A stretch of DNA of 64,000 nucleotides from Candidatus Competibacteraceae bacterium. Lineage in GTDB: Bacteria; Pseudomonadota; Gammaproteobacteria; Competibacterales; Competibacteraceae. The translations under genes and the position numbers were made by a program. The notes under the pieces are model-generated. The model made no database searches. It saw nothing but the letters and a program-made list of their open reading frames with translations, and was not told the origin of the DNA. Below, piece after piece: positions 48,225-57,676 of the stretch; positions within the stretch are counted from its first letter, which is position 1, and every line of letters starts with the position of its first letter. The DNA lies in contig RXIV01000007.1 in assembly GCA_003989085.1 (NCBI GenBank), forward strand, positions 174,153-238,152. Direction: 5' to 3'.

Positions 48225-51200
48225 CTATCCCGCAATCTGCCCCAGCAGGTCTTCCACCGCGACTGCCCGACTTTCTACGTCTGGCAGTTCCTTGATAAAC
48301 CGAAGTTTATCCTTGCCGTCTAGTTTGTAGACCTTCGGTTGCTGCTGAATCAGCCGCACCAGATGGACTGGATTTACTTTCGGATTCGGGCCGAACGCCA
48401 ATCGCCCACCGGTTGGCCCCGCTTCAATCTTTTTCACACCCACCGGCAGCGCCCGCAGCTTTAACCCGGTCGCCCGAAACAAGGTTTTCACCGGTGCGGG
48501 CAATAATCCGAAGCGGTCAATCATCTCAACTTGCAATTCCCTTAATTCGCTTTGGTCATTGGCGCCGGCAATGCGCTTGTACAAGATTAACCGGCTGTGG
48601 ACATCAGGCAAATAGTCATCTGGAATCAGCGCCGGGCTTTGCAAATCAATTTCCGGCCCATGATCCAGCGGTCGATCCAAGTGCGGGATTCTCCCCGCTT
48701 TCAGCGCCGCCACTGCCCGCTCCAGTAAATCCATGTACAGTGTAAAGCCGACCTCGTGAATCTGACCGCTTTGTTGCTCGCCAAGCAATTCACCCGCCCC
48801 ACGAATTTCCAGATCGTGGCTGGCCAGCAGAAAGCCAGCGCCTAAATCTTCCAGTGACTCAATCGCTTCAATCCGCTTGATGGCGTCAGTGGTCATGACC
48901 GGTTTCGGCGGGACGATTAAATAAGCATAGGCGCGATGATGCGAACGGCCAACCCGCCCGCGCAGTTGGTGCAATTGCGCTAGTCCGAGTTTGTCCGCAC
49001 GATTGATCAGAATAGTGTTAGCGCTGGGTACGTCGATCCCGGATTCAATGATCGTCGTACAGATCAGTAAATTGCAGCGGCGATGATAAAAATCCAGCAT
49101 CACCTGTTCCAAATCCCGTTCGCGCATCTGACCATGAGCTACTGCGATGCGCGCACCCGGCGCCAGCTCCGCTACTTGCGCCGCCATCCGCTGAATGGTC
49201 TCCACTTCATTGTGCAGAAAGTAAATTTGCCCACCACGTTTCAATTCGCGCTGACAGGCTTCTCGAATCGTTGCCGGATTCCACTCGCTGACAAAGGTTT
49301 TGACCGCCAGCCGACCCGCCGGAGGAGTAGCAATGATCGATAAATCACGCAATCCAGCCATCGCCAGATTCAGGGTGCGCGGAATCGGGGTCGCAGTCAG
49401 GGTTAAGATGTCCACTTCAGTCCGCAAGGCTTTCAGCCGCTCCTTGTGCCGCACGCCAAAGCGATGTTCTTCATCCACGACCACTAGGCCCAATTGCTTG
49501 AATTGCACACTGTCCTGCAACAGTTTGTGGGTGCCGATTAAAATATCCACCTTGCCCTCGGCCAGCGCTTTGAGCGTTTCAGTCTGCTGCTTGGCGGAGC
49601 GGAACCGGGACAGCAACTCGATCCGCACCGGCCAGTCGGCGAAACGGTCAAGGAAGTTTTGGTGGTGCTGCTGGGCCAGCAGTGTGGTCGGGGTCAGTAC
49701 TGCAACCTGCCGCCCGTCCTGCACCACAACGAATGCGGCTCGCATCGCCACTTCCGTTTTACCAAAGCCGACATCGCCGCAAACCACCCGATCCATCGGC
49801 TTGCCGGCGCGCAAATCAGCAATGACCGCTGCAATCGCGCTCTGCTGATCGGCGGTTTCCTCAAAGGGAAACGCGGCGGCAAACGCAGCGTAATCCGTCT
49901 CGCTCAGGGTAAAGGCATGGCCGGGCCGGGCCTCGCGGCGAGCGTACAAATCCAGCAGTTCCGCCGCCGCATCGGTCGCCTGTTCCGCCGCCTTGCGCTT
50001 AACCTTTTCCCACTGGCCGCTGCCTAGTTTGTGCAGGGGGGCGTGTTCCGCCGCAGCGCCGGTGTAACGGCTTAGCAGATGCAAAGCAGCCACTGGAACA
50101 TACAGCCGGTCGCCGCCGGCGTATTCCACCACCACGAATTCGCCATCGATGCCGGCCACCTCCAGCCGCTCCAGCCCCGCGTAACGACCAATGCCATGTT
50201 GCTCATGGACAATGGGCGCGCCAAGGCTGAGATCGGTCAGCGTGCGGATGATGGTTTCTGGATCGCGGCTGGCGACCCGCCGACGGGTTTGTCGCGCCCG
50301 GTCGCCGTACAGCTGCGGTTCGGCGATGATCGCCAGCGGTGGGTCAGTCAGCAGCAAGCCTTGATCCAGCGGCGCGACGGTCAGCGCCAGTTTCAACTCC
50401 TCTCGCGCCAGAAACTCCATCCAGTTATCGCAAACCACCGGTCGCAAGCCGTAGCTGCGCAACAGATCGAGCAGCACTTCCCGTCGCCCGGCGGATTCGG
50501 CGGCGATCAAGGTCCGCCCCGAAAATTCGGCCAGAAATTGCTCCAGAGCCACGGCAGGCTGTTCCTGACGCAGTTGCAGCGGCAAGGCCGGCGGCGGCGC
50601 AGTAGGAAAGTTGATCCCACCGTTACCCGACTCCTGCAACTCGACCCGTGGATAACGCGCCAGCGCCTGTTCCACCTGGGTCGCTTCCAGAAACAGCAGC
50701 GGCGGCGGCAACAAAGGCCGTTCCGCGTCATAGCGGCGCTGTTCATAGCGATCCATGATCTGCTCCTGGAACAGCGTCATTGCGGCGTCTACGCCGTCCA
50801 GCCGGATCGCCAGGGTGCTTTGGGGCAGGTGGTCAAACAAGGTCGCGGGCTGCTCGAAAAACAGCGGCAGGTAGTATTCAATGCCACCCGGCGCATGGCC
50901 GGCGCTGACTTCGCGGTAAATCGGGCTGCGCTGCGGATCGCCCTCAAACTGGCGACGCCAGCCTTGGCGAAAGCGGGCGATGCTGTCCTTGTCCAGCGCA
51001 AACTCCCGCGCCGGCAACAATTCAATGCACTTGACCTTATCCACTGATAACTGAGTGTCCGGGTCAAAATCACGGATGCTTTCCACTTCATCATCGAACA
51101 GCTCGATCCGGTAGGGCCGCGCTGCGCCCATCGGAAACAGGTCGAGAATCGAGCCACGCACCGCAAATTCGCCGCGATCAGCGACTTGCGAAACACAGGC

Positions 51201-51698
51201 ATAACCTGCCGCTTCCAGACGCAGGCGGAAGTTAGGCAAATCCAGGCGCTCGCCGACCGTGAGCAACAGCGCATAGCGATCCAGGTAATCCCGTGGAGCC
51301 AGCCGCTGCATCAAGGTCGCGACGGGAGCAACCAGCACCCCACGCTGCCGTTGCGGCAACCGGTACAGGGCCGCCAGCCGTTGCGAGAGGATGTCCTGAT
51401 GCGGCGAGAAACCGTCGTAGGGTAAGGTCTCCCAGTCCGGGAACGTCAGAATCTCCAGATTCGGCCCGCCAAACACCCGCAATTCCGTATTCAGCCGCGC
51501 CGCCGTCTGGCTGTCAGGGGCGATGACCAGCACCAGGCCGCGATAGCGGGCGGCAGCGGCGGCAATCAACAAGGCGGGCGCTGCGCCGTAGAGCTGTCCC
51601 CAGCGCAAGGGCTGGCGGTTATCGGGCGGCAGGGGGGGACGTAGAGGCGGGGATAACACGGAATGTTGGGCAGTGACCGGTATAGATTTAGGCGACAT
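48225..51698 (-). CDS. mfd: Transcription-repair coupling factor
   Basis: Mfd removes stalled RNA polymerase and recruits UvrA to the lesion. The 1157-residue protein (E. coli 1148) has the UvrB-like N-terminal part (FPDWETLPYDGFSPH), a CarD-like polymerase-binding domain (GAPIVHEQHGIGRYAGLE), and a RecG-like helicase with Walker A CGDVGFGKTEVAMRAAF, the DEEHRFGVRHKERLK box and TATPIPRTLNLAMAGLRDLS. The TRCF domain closes the protein. I start at ATG 51698, MSPKSIPVT; a longer open frame to 51770 is unconserved. Confidence 0.97.
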   Translation of the reverse strand: MSPKSIPVTAQHSVLSPPLRPPLPPDNRQPLRWGQLYGAAPALLIAAAAARYRGLVLVIAPDSQTAARLNTELRVFGGPNLEILTFPDWETLPYDGFSPHQDILSQRLAALYRLPQRQRGVLVAPVATLMQRLAPRDYLDRYALLLTVGERLDLPNFRLRLEAAGYACVSQVADRGEFAVRGSILDLFPMGAARPYRIELFDDEVESIRDFDPDTQLSVDKVKCIELLPAREFALDKDSIARFRQGWRRQFEGDPQRSPIYREVSAGHAPGGIEYYLPLFFEQPATLFDHLPQSTLAIRLDGVDAAMTLFQEQIMDRYEQRRYDAERPLLPPPLLFLEATQVEQALARYPRVELQESGNGGINFPTAPPPALPLQLRQEQPAVALEQFLAEFSGRTLIAAESAGRREVLLDLLRSYGLRPVVCDNWMEFLAREELKLALTVAPLDQGLLLTDPPLAIIAEPQLYGDRARQTRRRVASRDPETIIRTLTDLSLGAPIVHEQHGIGRYAGLERLEVAGIDGEFVVVEYAGGDRLYVPVAALHLLSRYTGAAAEHAPLHKLGSGQWEKVKRKAAEQATDAAAELLDLYARREARPGHAFTLSETDYAAFAAAFPFEETADQQSAIAAVIADLRAGKPMDRVVCGDVGFGKTEVAMRAAFVVVQDGRQVAVLTPTTLLAQQHHQNFLDRFADWPVRIELLSRFRSAKQQTETLKALAEGKVDILIGTHKLLQDSVQFKQLGLVVVDEEHRFGVRHKERLKALRTEVDILTLTATPIPRTLNLAMAGLRDLSIIATPPAGRLAVKTFVSEWNPATIREACQRELKRGGQIYFLHNEVETIQRMAAQVAELAPGARIAVAHGQMRERDLEQVMLDFYHRRCNLLICTTIIESGIDVPSANTILINRADKLGLAQLHQLRGRVGRSHHRAYAYLIVPPKPVMTTDAIKRIEAIESLEDLGAGFLLASHDLEIRGAGELLGEQQSGQIHEVGFTLYMDLLERAVAALKAGRIPHLDRPLDHGPEIDLQSPALIPDDYLPDVHSRLILYKRIAGANDQSELRELQVEMIDRFGLLPAPVKTLFRATGLKLRALPVGVKKIEAGPTGGRLAFGPNPKVNPVHLVRLIQQQPKVYKLDGKDKLRFIKELPDVESRAVAVEDLLGQIAG

Positions 51699-51907
51699 AG
51701 AACGGGAAGCAGCAACCGTGGAGGGATAAGTGCAATTATGGCCTGATTGATTATGTTCTGCCGGCCCCATTTACCCACTTGCCTGAACAGGGGTTGCCGT
51801 TCCTGGCGCCGGGTTCCTATCCAATTGGATTTTCCCTGTCTATCCTTCCCGCATAAGCTCGAGCGCCTTACGGCGCCATGCCTTTCCCGAACTGACCGGA
51901 AGTCGCC

Positions 51908-52804
51908 ATGCCCCATCCCTTTCCTACCCTTGAAACCCTGGTCGGCCAGACGCCACTGGTGCGCTTGCAGCGCCTGCCCGGCCCGACCGGCAACCTGATT
52001 CTCGGCAAGCTGGAGGGCAACAACCCCGCTGGTTCAGTCAAGGATCGTCCAGCCCTGAGCATGATTCAGCAGGCCGAGACGCGAGGCGAGATTCGGCCAG
52101 GCGACACCCTGATCGAAGCCACCAGCGGCAATACCGGCATTGCCCTGGCGATGATCGCAGCGGTCAAGGGCTACCGAATGATTTTGGTCATGCCGGAGAA
52201 TCAGAGCGTGGAGCGGCGCTCGGCGATGCAAGCCTACGGGGCGGAACTGGTTCTGGTCAGCAAGGAAAACGGTATGGAAGGCGCGCGCGATCTGGCGGCG
52301 CAGTTCGCACGAGACGGTCAAGGGCGGGTGCTGGATCAATTCGCCAATCCCGATAATCCGTTGGCCCACTATCAAACCACCGGCCCGGAAATCTGGCGCG
52401 ACACCCACGGCCAGATCACCCACTTTGTCAGCGCGATGGGCACTACCGGCACGATCATGGGGGTGTCCCGCGCCCTCAAGGAATGCAATCCTGAAGTGCA
52501 AATCATTGGCGTCCAGCCTGCCGAAGGCTCCTGCATCGCCGGCATTCGACGCTGGCCGCCAGAGTATCTGCCGAAAATCTACGATCCGGCGCGAGTGGAT
52601 CGAATCATTGATATCCATCAGACCGAGGCGGAAATCATGACCCGCCGGTTGGCCCGCGAGGAAGGCCTTTGCTGCGGGGTATCGGCGGGCGGGGCCGTCG
52701 CTGCGGCGCTGCGGCTCTCCACCGAAGTCGAGAACGCGGTGATCGTCACCATCCTCTGCGACCGGGGCGACCGCTATTTATCCACCGGGTTGTTTGCGAC
52801 ATGA
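51908..52804 (+). CDS. cysM: Cysteine synthase B (O-acetylserine sulfhydrylase B)
   Basis: CysM makes cysteine (or S-sulfocysteine from thiosulfate) from O-acetylserine with pyridoxal phosphate. The 298-residue protein shows LEGNNPAGSVKDRPAL with the PLP lysine, EATSGNTGIALAMIAA and MPENQSVERRSAMQAYGAEL. The phosphate-binding loop is SAMGTTGTIMG. The Asn-Asn-Pro and GIRRWPPEY segments are typical of CysM over CysK. The stop overlaps the rlmD start (ATGA). Together with sbp-cysTWA and the CysB-like gene it makes a sulfur pathway spread over the window. Confidence 0.95.
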   Translation: MPHPFPTLETLVGQTPLVRLQRLPGPTGNLILGKLEGNNPAGSVKDRPALSMIQQAETRGEIRPGDTLIEATSGNTGIALAMIAAVKGYRMILVMPENQSVERRSAMQAYGAELVLVSKENGMEGARDLAAQFARDGQGRVLDQFANPDNPLAHYQTTGPEIWRDTHGQITHFVSAMGTTGTIMGVSRALKECNPEVQIIGVQPAEGSCIAGIRRWPPEYLPKIYDPARVDRIIDIHQTEAEIMTRRLAREEGLCCGVSAGGAVAAALRLSTEVENAVIVTILCDRGDRYLSTGLFAT

Positions 52805-54153
52805 AGCGCTCAGAAACCCGACGCAAGATGGCGACGGAACTGTTCACCGTCACCATTGAAGATTTGACCCACGACGGACGCGGCGTAGCCCGGCGCGATG
52901 GCAAGACCGTGTTTGTCGAAGGCGGCCTGCCGGGCGAAGAGGTCGAGTGTGTTTGCACCGTCCGCCGTAGCCGCCGTGATGAGGCGCAAGCGATCAATGT
53001 GCTGACCCCCGCCCCGGAACGGGTCGAACCGCGTTGCGCCCACTACGCCCTTTGTGGCGGATGCAGCCTGCAACATCTGGCCCCGGAACAGCAGTTGGCC
53101 CGGAAACAGCGCTGGCTACTGGACAGCCTGACTCACATCGGTAAGGTTCAGCCAGAGCAGGTACTGGAACCGATGACCGGGCCACTGTGGCATTACCGGC
53201 GGCGGGCGCGGCTTGGCGTCAAGTATGTGACCAAAAAAGAGCGGGTGCTGGTGGGTTTCCGCGAACGGCGCAGCGCCTTAGTCGCCGATTTGCGCCACTG
53301 CGAAGTACTGGACGAGCGAATTGGCAAACGGCTGGAGGAATTGGCAGCGCTGATTGAGACCCTCTCGATCCGAGACCGGCTGCCACAAATTGAAATCGCC
53401 GGCGGCGACGATGCGATGGCCCTGAATCTCCGGGTGCTGGCCCCGCCCAGCGAAACTGATTTGGCGGCGCTGCGGGATTTCGGCGAGCGGTATGGTTTCA
53501 TGCTCTACCTGCAACCGGGTGGGCCGGATAGCGTGCGGACGCTGGCCGATTTTGGGTCGAATCTCCCGCAAACAGCGCGGGGCGGGCTGCATTACCGGCT
53601 ACCGGCGTTTGATCTGAGATTGGACTTTCAGCCTTGGCATTTCATCCAGATCAACGCCACGATCAACCGGCAACTGGTGGAACGAGTCAGCGAACTGCTG
53701 GCGATTGGGCCGGAGGATCGGGTGCTGGATCTGTTTTGCGGGCTGGGCAATTTTACCCTGGCGCTGGCCCGACAGGCGCGTGAGGTGGTGGGCGTAGAAG
53801 GCGATACCGATCTGGTCGAATGGGCCAGACGCAATGCCACGCTCAACCGCGTGGAAAACGCGCAGTTCCATGCCGCTGATCTCACCGGAACGCTGGAAGA
53901 TCAACTATGGTTGCAGGGTGGTTATGACCGGATTTTGCTGGATCCGCCACGTTCCGGGGCGCTGGAGCTGATGCCCAAGGTCGCGACGCTGGCGGCGCAG
54001 CGGGTGGTCTACGTCTCCTGTCATCCCGCCACACTGGCGCGCGATGTTGGCGAACTGGTTCACCGCTTTGGCTACCGGCTGGAAAGCGCCGGAGTGGTGG
54101 ATATGTTTCCACATACCGCGCATGTCGAGTCGATTGCGGTGCTACGGCGCTAG
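52801..54153 (+). CDS. rlmD: 23S rRNA (uracil-1939-C5)-methyltransferase
   Basis: RlmD (RumA) methylates U1939 of 23S rRNA. The 450-residue protein has an N-terminal TRAM domain (FTVTIEDLTHDGRGVARRDGKTVFVEG), an iron-sulfur cluster site with three cysteines in CAHYALCGGCSLQHL and a fourth in LRHCEVLD, and the SAM fold VLDLFCGLGNFTLALA. The catalytic cysteine is in VVYVSCHPATLARD. ATG 52801 overlaps the cysM stop; ATG 52828 (MATELF) is the alternative. Length near E. coli RlmD (433). Confidence 0.95.
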   Translation: MKRSETRRKMATELFTVTIEDLTHDGRGVARRDGKTVFVEGGLPGEEVECVCTVRRSRRDEAQAINVLTPAPERVEPRCAHYALCGGCSLQHLAPEQQLARKQRWLLDSLTHIGKVQPEQVLEPMTGPLWHYRRRARLGVKYVTKKERVLVGFRERRSALVADLRHCEVLDERIGKRLEELAALIETLSIRDRLPQIEIAGGDDAMALNLRVLAPPSETDLAALRDFGERYGFMLYLQPGGPDSVRTLADFGSNLPQTARGGLHYRLPAFDLRLDFQPWHFIQINATINRQLVERVSELLAIGPEDRVLDLFCGLGNFTLALARQAREVVGVEGDTDLVEWARRNATLNRVENAQFHAADLTGTLEDQLWLQGGYDRILLDPPRSGALELMPKVATLAAQRVVYVSCHPATLARDVGELVHRFGYRLESAGVVDMFPHTAHVESIAVLRR

Positions 54154-54176
54154 TGATTCGGGAATTGGAAGCAACA

Positions 54177-54224
54177 GAGTCCACAAGATCGTCTTGAATG
54201 GACTCAGGGCAGGATCGGTTTTTT
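54177..54224 (+). terminator. Hairpin and T run after rlmD
   Basis: GAGTCC (54177-54182) pairs with GGACTC (54200-54205) and CAAGA (54084+100: 54184-54188) pairs with TCTTG (54192-54196). A run of six T follows at about 54219. The distance between stem and T run is long for a standard intrinsic terminator, so this is a possible stop for cysM-rlmD ahead of clpV. Confidence 0.35.
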
Positions 54225-54279
54225 CAATCGCTTTTTTCGTCCCCCACTCTTTCACCCAAACGCCACCGGAGTCTGAATC

Positions 54280-56964
54280 ATGGCCGAAATCAGTCGCGTT
54301 GCCCTGTTCGGGAAGCTGAACAGTCTGGGCTATAAAGCCATCGAAAGCGCCACCGTCTTCTGCAAACTGCGAGGCAATCCCTATGTGGAACTGGCGCATT
54401 GGCTGCACCAGATTTTGCAATTGCCTGATTCCGACTTGCATCGGGTGATCCAGCATTTCAGCCTGAATCCCTCCCGGCTAGCCAAGGATTTCACCGAAGC
54501 GCTGGATCGATTACCACGGGGCGCAACCTCTATTTCCGATCTATCGGCGCATGTTGACGCGGCGGTCCGGGAAGGCTGGGTTTACTCCACTCTGCTGTTC
54601 AACGACGCGCAGGTTCGCACCGGCCATCTGCTGGTGGGGATGCTGAAAACCCCGGATTTGCGTAATGCCCTGCTGGCTATTTCCCGCGAGTTTGACCGGA
54701 TCAAACTCGATGATCTGATGGAGCGCTTTGGCGACATCGTTGCGGCTTCCCCGGAAAACGGGCTTCGGGCTACGGACGGTTCACAAGTCGGCGGCGGCGC
54801 GGCGCCTGGTGAGGCCAGTGACGCGATGGCACCGGCGCAAATGGGCAAACAGGAAGCCTTGCAGCGCTTTTCGGTGGATTTGACCGAGCGGGCGCGGAAA
54901 GGTGAACTCGATCCCATCGTCGGGCGCGATGAGGAAATCCGCCAGATCGTCGACATTCTGATGCGCCGCCGCCAGAACAACCCCATCCTGACCGGCGAGG
55001 CCGGGGTCGGCAAAACGGCCGTGGTGGAAGGCTTCGCCCATCGCATCGCCGCCGGCGAGGTGCCGCCGCCGTTGAAAGACGTGACCCTGCGGGTGCTGGA
55101 TGTGGGTCTGCTTCAAGCCGGGGCCAGCATGAAGGGCGAGTTTGAGAACCGCCTGCGCCAGGTGATCGACGAGGTGCAATCCTCGCCCAAGCCGATCATC
55201 CTGTTTATCGACGAGGCGCACACCCTGGTCGGCGCGGGCGGCGCTGCCGGCACCGGCGATGCTGCTAACCTGCTCAAACCAGCGCTGGCTCGCGGCAAGC
55301 TCCGCACCATCGCCGCCACCACTTGGGCCGAGTACAAAAAGCACATTGAGAAAGACCCGGCTCTGACCCGCCGTTTCCAAGTGGTGCAGATTGGCGAGCC
55401 GAGCGAAGAGAAGACCATCCTGATGATGCGCGGCATGGCCTCCACTATGGAACAACACCATCGGGTACAGATTCTCGATGAAGCGCTGGAGGCGGCGGTC
55501 AAGCTGTCGCACCGTTACATCCCAGCCCGCCAGTTGCCGGACAAGGCGGTCAGTCTGCTCGACACCGCCAGCGCCCGGGTCGCCATCAGCCTGCACGCCG
55601 TGCCCGCCGAGGTGGAGGACTGCCGCCGCCGGATTGAAGGGTTGAAGGTTGAGCTGGAAATCATCGCCCGTGAAACCGCCATCGGCATCGAGACCGCCCA
55701 ACGCCAAGCCGACGCCAGCGAGAAGTTGCAGGTCGAGGAAGCGCGGCTGGAGCAACTGGACGCCCGCTGGCAAGAAGAGAAAGGGCTGGTGGATCAGATT
55801 CTGGAATTGCGGGCCAAATTACGCGGCGATGGCGGCAAGGTCGAGGTCGCGGTGGACGCCGAATCCGATCCGGAACGGCAAACCCGGCTGGCGGAACTCA
55901 AGGAACGGCTGGCCCAACTGCACACCTTGCAGGGCGAATCGCCGCTGATTCTGCCCAGCGTGGACGCCCAAGCGGTCGCTTCCGTGGTCGCTGACTGGAC
56001 CGGCATCCCGGTTGGTCGGATGGTCAAGAATGAAATTGAAACGGTGCTGAGTCTGGCCGACATTCTCAACCGCCGGATCATCGGTCAGCGCCATGCTCTG
56101 GAGCTGATCGCCCGACGGATTCAAACCTCCCGCGCCGCGCTCGACAATCCCAGCAAGCCCATTGGTGTGTTTATGCTGGCTGGTCCATCCGGGGTCGGCA
56201 AGACTGAAACTGCGCTGGCGCTGGCCGAGGCGCTATATGGCGGCGAGCAGAACGTCATCACCATTAACATGAGCGAGTTTCAGGAAGCGCACACCGTATC
56301 CACCCTCAAGGGCGCTCCCCCCGGCTATGTCGGCTATGGCGAGGGCGGTGTGTTGACCGAAGCGGTGCGCCGCCGACCCTACAGCGTGGTGCTGCTGGAT
56401 GAGGTCGAGAAGGCCCACCATGATGTGCATGAAATTTTCTTCCAGGTGTTCGACAAAGGCTGGATGGAAGACGGCGAAGGCCGGCTGATTGACTTCAAAA
56501 ACACCCTGATCCTGCTGACCACCAACGTCGGCACTGATCTGATCATGGGCATGTGCAAGGATCCGGAATTGCTGCCGGATGTCGAGGGCTTGGGCAAGGC
56601 GCTGCGCGAACCGTTGCTTAAAGTCTTCCCGCCGGCGCTGCTGGGCCGGCTAGTCGCCATTCCCTACTATCCGCTCAGCGACGAGATGCTCGGCGACATC
56701 GTCCGCCTGCAACTGCGCCGGATCGAGAAGCGGATCCGCGATAACCACAAGATTCCGTTCAGCTACGACGACGAGGTGGTCAAGCTAATCGTCAGCCGTT
56801 GCACCGAACTGGACAGCGGCGGACGGATGGTGGACGCCATTCTGACCAATACCGTGTTGCCGGCTATCAGTCAGGAATTCCTGACCCGGATGGTGGCAGG
56901 CCAGCCGGTGGCGCGGGTGCAACTGTCGGTGCAGGACGGCGAGTTCGCTTACGGCTTCGAGTAA
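54280..56964 (+). CDS. clpV: Type VI secretion ATPase ClpV (TssH)
   Basis: ClpV is the AAA+ ATPase that takes apart contracted TssB/TssC sheaths after a type VI secretion event. The 894-residue protein opens with the ClpV-specific ALFGKLNSLGYKAIESATVF and GNPYVELAHWLHQIL, unlike ClpB or ClpA. NBD1 has Walker A GEAGVGKTAVVEG (K245), NBD2 has GPSGVGKTETALALAEALYGG (K641) and the VGYGEGGVLTEAVRR pore-loop region. A coiled-coil middle domain lies between (about residues 405-510). No other tss gene is in the window, so it is an orphan here or the edge of a cluster broken up elsewhere. The neighbours downstream are unusual. Confidence 0.94.
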   Translation: MAEISRVALFGKLNSLGYKAIESATVFCKLRGNPYVELAHWLHQILQLPDSDLHRVIQHFSLNPSRLAKDFTEALDRLPRGATSISDLSAHVDAAVREGWVYSTLLFNDAQVRTGHLLVGMLKTPDLRNALLAISREFDRIKLDDLMERFGDIVAASPENGLRATDGSQVGGGAAPGEASDAMAPAQMGKQEALQRFSVDLTERARKGELDPIVGRDEEIRQIVDILMRRRQNNPILTGEAGVGKTAVVEGFAHRIAAGEVPPPLKDVTLRVLDVGLLQAGASMKGEFENRLRQVIDEVQSSPKPIILFIDEAHTLVGAGGAAGTGDAANLLKPALARGKLRTIAATTWAEYKKHIEKDPALTRRFQVVQIGEPSEEKTILMMRGMASTMEQHHRVQILDEALEAAVKLSHRYIPARQLPDKAVSLLDTASARVAISLHAVPAEVEDCRRRIEGLKVELEIIARETAIGIETAQRQADASEKLQVEEARLEQLDARWQEEKGLVDQILELRAKLRGDGGKVEVAVDAESDPERQTRLAELKERLAQLHTLQGESPLILPSVDAQAVASVVADWTGIPVGRMVKNEIETVLSLADILNRRIIGQRHALELIARRIQTSRAALDNPSKPIGVFMLAGPSGVGKTETALALAEALYGGEQNVITINMSEFQEAHTVSTLKGAPPGYVGYGEGGVLTEAVRRRPYSVVLLDEVEKAHHDVHEIFFQVFDKGWMEDGEGRLIDFKNTLILLTTNVGTDLIMGMCKDPELLPDVEGLGKALREPLLKVFPPALLGRLVAIPYYPLSDEMLGDIVRLQLRRIEKRIRDNHKIPFSYDDEVVKLIVSRCTELDSGGRMVDAILTNTVLPAISQEFLTRMVAGQPVARVQLSVQDGEFAYGFE

Positions 56965-56995
56965 GCGGCGGACAAACTTGGACGGAGGCAACGCC

Positions 56996-57676
56996 ATGAC
57001 GCTGGGCGGCTTCGGGGTGGCGGGCGATGAGCAGAACGGCAGCGCCTGTATCCCCGTATTTAAGTGGACCGGCGCCTATGCCGGCTTTTTCCAGAGTGAC
57101 AGCCTGTACGACCGGTTTGGCCGCTATCTGGGCTGGCGTGAGGCCGACGGTCGGGTGTGGAAACACGACGGCAGTCTGCTAGGCCGGGTGATGGCCGAGC
57201 ATTATCTGGCCCGCGATCAACGGGCGTTGCCCGAACGGCGGACGCCCCAAGTGCCGCCGGTTCCGGCATCACCACCGTTGCCTTCCCCGCCCCGACCGCA
57301 TCCCATACCGTGGATGGGCTGCCGGGATCCGTTGGAAGACCTGTTGCGGATGCCGGCGCTTGGGGAGCTGATCGGGCGCTGGCATTCCCCCAGCGAGTCG
57401 CTGACGTTTAGCGAAGCCGGTGATTTTCAGTGGGCGGCGGCGGACGCTACCGGGATGGCCTCAGGCCGCTGGGAACTGCGCGGACAGGAATTATGGCTGC
57501 ACTGGGAAGGCGTTGAAGAACCGGAGCGGCGCTACTGGATTATCGAATTTACCGGCGACTCGCTACTACTGCGCTGGCTGCGGGAAGCCGGACGCAGTTT
57601 GCCGTTCCGCTTGCAGCGCGAGCATCTTCCTTCCCCCCTTCCACCGGATGTCGCTGATGAATCGCAAACAGCGTAG
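56996..57676 (+). CDS. Uncharacterised protein with short beta-repeat motif, next to clpV
   Basis: I do not recognise a firm family. From ATG 56996 (GGAGG upstream) the product has 226 residues. The first 70 form a beta-rich pattern of aromatic and Gly residues: YAGFFQSDSLYDRFGRYLGW, then DGRVWKHDGSLLG. Such short strands recall small proteins sometimes found beside type VI genes, but that recollection is uncertain. A proline-rich linker follows (VPPVPASPPLPSPPRPHP, about residue 90). The last 90 residues (IGRWHSPSESLTFSEAGDF... GRWELRGQELWLHWEG) look like a small lipocalin-like barrel. It lies 31 bases after clpV and overlaps the next gene, so it belongs to this operon. Confidence 0.72.
   Translation: MTLGGFGVAGDEQNGSACIPVFKWTGAYAGFFQSDSLYDRFGRYLGWREADGRVWKHDGSLLGRVMAEHYLARDQRALPERRTPQVPPVPASPPLPSPPRPHPIPWMGCRDPLEDLLRMPALGELIGRWHSPSESLTFSEAGDFQWAAADATGMASGRWELRGQELWLHWEGVEEPERRYWIIEFTGDSLLLRWLREAGRSLPFRLQREHLPSPLPPDVADESQTA

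Noticed and set aside
54280..56964. ClpB or ClpA as the identity of the AAA+ ATPase
   Set aside because: The N-terminal LFGKLN...GNPYVELAHWLHQ sequence is specific to ClpV/TssH.
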